DNA of 64,000 bases from Bolinopsis microptera. Taxonomy: Eukaryota; Ctenophora; Tentaculata; Lobata; Bolinopsidae. Shown piece after piece: positions 61,151 to 64,000 of this stretch. The stretch spans positions 10,176,901 to 10,240,900 of the forward strand of contig NC_087082.1 in assembly GCF_026151205.1 (NCBI RefSeq). The letters are read 5' to 3'. The notes under the pieces were generated by a model. It made no database searches, was not told the DNA's origin, and saw only the letters and a list, made by a program, of their open reading frames with translations. Position 1 is the stretch's first letter. Each line of letters opens with the position of its first letter. The position numbers were made by a program, and so were the translations under genes.

Positions 61151-64000
61151 ATGCCTCCTATTTCAGGTACATTCGGTCACTGCCCATTTTCCCATATGTT
61201 AGACAATGAATCGTTTAGACTTAGAATAGGTCTTTTTGCATGCAAAAGGCCTCGTACACAGTCAAGAAATGCACATATACATATCAACACGTTTATACCT
61301 AACAAAATTTACACATTTAATTCTCCATGCACCCCACACATCAACTACAATTATCATAATCATATGTTTCTCTTCTATTCTCTCATCATGACTTACCTTC
61401 TCCCAATTCTTCTCTCCACGACTAGGTCCATGAACACCGTATTCCCCCTAGATTCTAATATTCATTCCTCTCTACTCCTTGACAGCCCACGTTATCTTAT
61501 ACCATTTCTTGCTTGCTCCCACATCAAACTTTTCTTTGTAATTATCTCCTCATGGTTTATAAGAAATGTTCTTCTCCCTGGTAAGATGAATAGAGTCAAG
61601 TATTCCAGCCGCCTCAGGCGTCTAGTATCTTTATTCATTCTTTGGGTTTTCTCTCTTAACTTTCTTTTGATAACTCTTGTTAATCCTTCTATGCTTAATC
61701 CAGGTCCCAACTCCCTATCTGTACTCTACCAAAATGTCCAAGGTCTTATTCCTTTCAGTAACCTAAGCTCCTCCCATCCCCTTCTTGATAGTAATAAGAT
61801 TTCCGAACTTCAATCCTTTGCTAACATAGAGCAGCCTGACACAATTGCCCTAAATGAGACTTGGCTCAAAAAATCTATTTCTAGCAACGAAATCTTTCCT
61901 TCTTCTCAATATGAAATCTTCCGCAATGACCGCACGAGAAAGACTCATCCTCAAGATCCTAATAACCCTAAAAAGTTTAGGGAAAATGGAGGTGGTGTTC
62001 TTTTGGCTGTTCGGTCTGATCTCGATGCCACTACAACCCGACTACCAGTTAGCCTAGGTGCAGAAATGCTTGCCGTCAAAATTGCTTTTCCTAACAAAGA
62101 GAGTATTGTAATCTGTACTTGTTATAGAGTAGGAACTCTTGGGTTACCTAATCATGATGTCATAGTTAGTTATATTCGCAAGCTAGTTTCCAAAAAGAAT
62201 CCCCCTAAAATCTATGTTATTGGTGATTTTAATCTCCCCCATACAGACTGGCTATCTTCATCCAGTACTGTACCTATTGAGCAATCCTTCATAGATTCTT
62301 TCAGTGATCTTTCTCTCTCCCAGTTGATCACATCACCCACCCATAAAAGTGGTAATACATTAGACATTCTTCTCAGTAATTATGATAACACAATCGATAA
62401 CTTGAATGTCTGTGATCCTCATTCCGTGTGCAAATCTGATCATTTTCCTGTCACTTTTTCAATTAAAAGCTCCTTTTCCCGCAAGAAAACTCCTAAACGT
62501 AAAATCTATAATTATAAGAAAGCAAACTGGGACATGATTAATCGTGAATTATGCTCGATTAATTGGCAAGTCCTAGAATGCCTAGATCCTGATTCGTCTT
62601 GGAAGTTAGTTAAAGACTGCATTATGAATTTAGTTGATATACATATTCCTAAAGTAACTATTAAATCAGAGTTTCAACCCCCGTGGTTCGATAGTGAACT
62701 TTTCTCTTCATGCCGTAAAAAAGATAGACTCAGAGCTAAATTTAAAATTTCTGGTTCTAATTCTGATGAGTTAAAGTTTGTTACTAGCCGTAAAGATTTT
62801 AAGAGGCTTTCATCAGCCAAAATAAGAGACAATCTTTTCAATAGTGATGATCCAGCGCTTATAACTAAGAAGTTTTGGTCACATGTTAAGTATAAATCTA
62901 ACTCCTGCCGTATTCCTAATTGTGTTAGTTATTCTGGACAGCTTCGGTTCAAACCCAAAGCTCAAGCTGAACTTTTCAATTCTTTCTTTTATAACCAGTT
63001 TTCGGATCCTTCACTTTATGACACTGACATCTCCTATGTCAATGATGTTGATTTTGATATTGACTTCGATCATCGGGATGTTCGTAAGCTTCTTTCAAAT
63101 ATTAATTCAAATAAAGCCCAGGGACCAGATGGCATACACGGTAAAATTCTCAAAAATTGTTCCGTAGGTTTAGCTTACCCTCTAACATGCATTTTTCGTG
63201 GATCTTACAACAGCGGCTACATTCCACAAGAATGGAAACTTGCAAATGTTGTCCCAATATTTAAGAAAGGTAAGAAAAGTGAGGTTGAAAACTATAGACC
63301 AATATCCCTTACTTGTTTAGTCATGAAAGTTTTTGAGCGCATTGTTAAACGTAAACTGCTTTCTTTGACAAGTACCCTTCTTGATCCCAGGCAGCATGGT
63401 TTTCTAGAGCACAAGTCATGCACAACCAATATGGTTGACTTTTGTGATAGCCTGGCATTGTCTCTTAACGAAAACATTATCAATCATGTTGTGTATTTTG
63501 ATTTTGCTAAGGCATTTGATTCTGTAAATCATGATATCCTTCTTCATAAGCTAAAGACCTTATATAACATTGATGGTACACTTCTCAAATTTCTTACCAA
63601 TTACCTTCAAGGCCGTTACCAAAGAGTGGTTATTGGTAATGAGATGTCATCTACCCTCTCAGTTAATTCTGGTGTCCCCCAGGGCTCTATTCTTGGTCCC
63701 TTACTTTTTGTATTGTTTATCAATGATATTCCTCTTGGCCTTTCGGATAATACTGATATTGTTTTGTATGCCGATGATACAAAAATCTGGCGTAAAATAC
63801 ATTCATCTTCTGATAATACTAATTTACAAATGGATATAGACTATCTCTCTGACTGGGCACTAAGAAACAAAATGCGATTCCATCCAGCAAAATGTAAAGT
63901 GCTTATTGTTTCAGGAAAACCATCTTTATCTCCTCCATTCGCATATAATCTTGATGGCTCTCCTCTTGTGTATGTAGAATTAGAAAAAGATCTTGGAGTC
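61151..64000 (+). CDS. CR1/L2-like LINE ORF2: endonuclease plus reverse transcriptase, cut by the window end
   Basis: Open from a stop near 61127 to the window edge, about 950 codons; the ATG used is 61151. A hydrophobic stretch (SLFILWVFSLNFLLITL) leads to NPSMLNPGP (NPGP at 61697-61708), the place where many LINEs have a 2A-like or NPGP motif. The APE endonuclease follows: LYQNVQGL, ALNETWL, GDFNLPHTDW and SDHFPVTFSI. Reverse-transcriptase blocks are present: PDGIHGKIL, VVPIFKKGKKSEVENYRPI, YFDFAKAFDSVNHDIL, SGVPQGSILGPLLFVLFIND and the catalytic YADDTKIW (63767-63790). No stop or frame change is seen in what is visible, so the element may be young. The product copies its RNA into nicked chromosomal DNA. 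Confidence 0.92.
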   Translation, partial: MPPISGTFGHCPFSHMLDNESFRLRIGLFACKRPRTQSRNAHIHINTFIPNKIYTFNSPCTPHINYNYHNHMFLFYSLIMTYLLPILLSTTRSMNTVFPLDSNIHSSLLLDSPRYLIPFLACSHIKLFFVIISSWFIRNVLLPGKMNRVKYSSRLRRLVSLFILWVFSLNFLLITLVNPSMLNPGPNSLSVLYQNVQGLIPFSNLSSSHPLLDSNKISELQSFANIEQPDTIALNETWLKKSISSNEIFPSSQYEIFRNDRTRKTHPQDPNNPKKFRENGGGVLLAVRSDLDATTTRLPVSLGAEMLAVKIAFPNKESIVICTCYRVGTLGLPNHDVIVSYIRKLVSKKNPPKIYVIGDFNLPHTDWLSSSSTVPIEQSFIDSFSDLSLSQLITSPTHKSGNTLDILLSNYDNTIDNLNVCDPHSVCKSDHFPVTFSIKSSFSRKKTPKRKIYNYKKANWDMINRELCSINWQVLECLDPDSSWKLVKDCIMNLVDIHIPKVTIKSEFQPPWFDSELFSSCRKKDRLRAKFKISGSNSDELKFVTSRKDFKRLSSAKIRDNLFNSDDPALITKKFWSHVKYKSNSCRIPNCVSYSGQLRFKPKAQAELFNSFFYNQFSDPSLYDTDISYVNDVDFDIDFDHRDVRKLLSNINSNKAQGPDGIHGKILKNCSVGLAYPLTCIFRGSYNSGYIPQEWKLANVVPIFKKGKKSEVENYRPISLTCLVMKVFERIVKRKLLSLTSTLLDPRQHGFLEHKSCTTNMVDFCDSLALSLNENIINHVVYFDFAKAFDSVNHDILLHKLKTLYNIDGTLLKFLTNYLQGRYQRVVIGNEMSSTLSVNSGVPQGSILGPLLFVLFINDIPLGLSDNTDIVLYADDTKIWRKIHSSSDNTNLQMDIDYLSDWALRNKMRFHPAKCKVLIVSGKPSLSPPFAYNLDGSPLVYVELEKDLGV

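Overview
This is a window of animal nuclear DNA. The genes are split by introns with ordinary GT/AG borders, and the recognisable products are animal proteins: a stathmin-domain protein with an acylated-looking N-terminus, an ATAD2-type AAA ATPase/bromodomain protein, a Golgi carbohydrate sulfotransferase, a class A GPCR, a MINPP1-like histidine phosphatase, and papain-like proteases carrying a ShKT-type six-Cys module. The rest is AT-rich and loaded with DNA transposons, LINEs and tandem repeats. The papain-ShKT pairing and the mobile-element mix suggest an early-branching animal (a cnidarian or similar), but the sequence alone does not fix the species.

Layout, left to right. 0.5-3.2 kb: a FLYWCH-finger fragment next to a Pogo/Tigger-like element with 31-bp inverted ends and TA target duplication, holding a decayed transposase piece and a nested LINE fragment. 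5.6-8.6 kb: a 41-bp minisatellite and a 1.7-kb array of a 9-bp repeat. 10.5-12.3 kb (+): an acidic coiled-coil protein. 13.2-15.8 kb (-): an eight-exon stathmin-like gene. 17.6-19.0 kb (-): an orphan protein with a cysteine cluster and a basic tail. 19.4-37.8 kb: a duplicated block. A papain-ShKT gene is followed by a MINPP1-like gene (copy 1, frameshifted); a second partial block holds only the tail of the protease plus an intact MINPP1-like copy 2; a second full protease copy lies at 36.5 kb. A 2.1-kb retro-insertion with 205-bp monomers interrupts the second block. Between them sit a NERD-nuclease/SF1-helicase gene with one in-frame stop and a hAT-type non-autonomous transposon.

39.4-57.3 kb (-): one large ATAD2-type gene, of which I could place 19 exons in a phase-consistent chain. 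Its introns hold a Harbinger-like transposon carrying only a Myb/SANT protein, a two-exon sulfotransferase gene on the opposite strand, and a 3.5-kb insertion bounded by G-run/C-run inverted ends and filled with a purine array. On the ATAD2 sense strand this array reads as many consecutive 3' splice-site look-alikes. 57.7-58.8 kb (-): an intronless GPCR. 60.2-64 kb: a fragment related to the G-run-bounded element, then a CR1/L2-like LINE whose second ORF (endonuclease plus reverse transcriptase) is open to the window edge.

The cellular genes have no obvious shared pathway. The main themes are local duplication with differential decay, and transposon insertion in introns. The strongest candidates for something undescribed are the G-run-bounded element in the ATAD2 intron, the monomer-bearing retro-insertion at 26-28 kb, and the stop-interrupted NERD-helicase.
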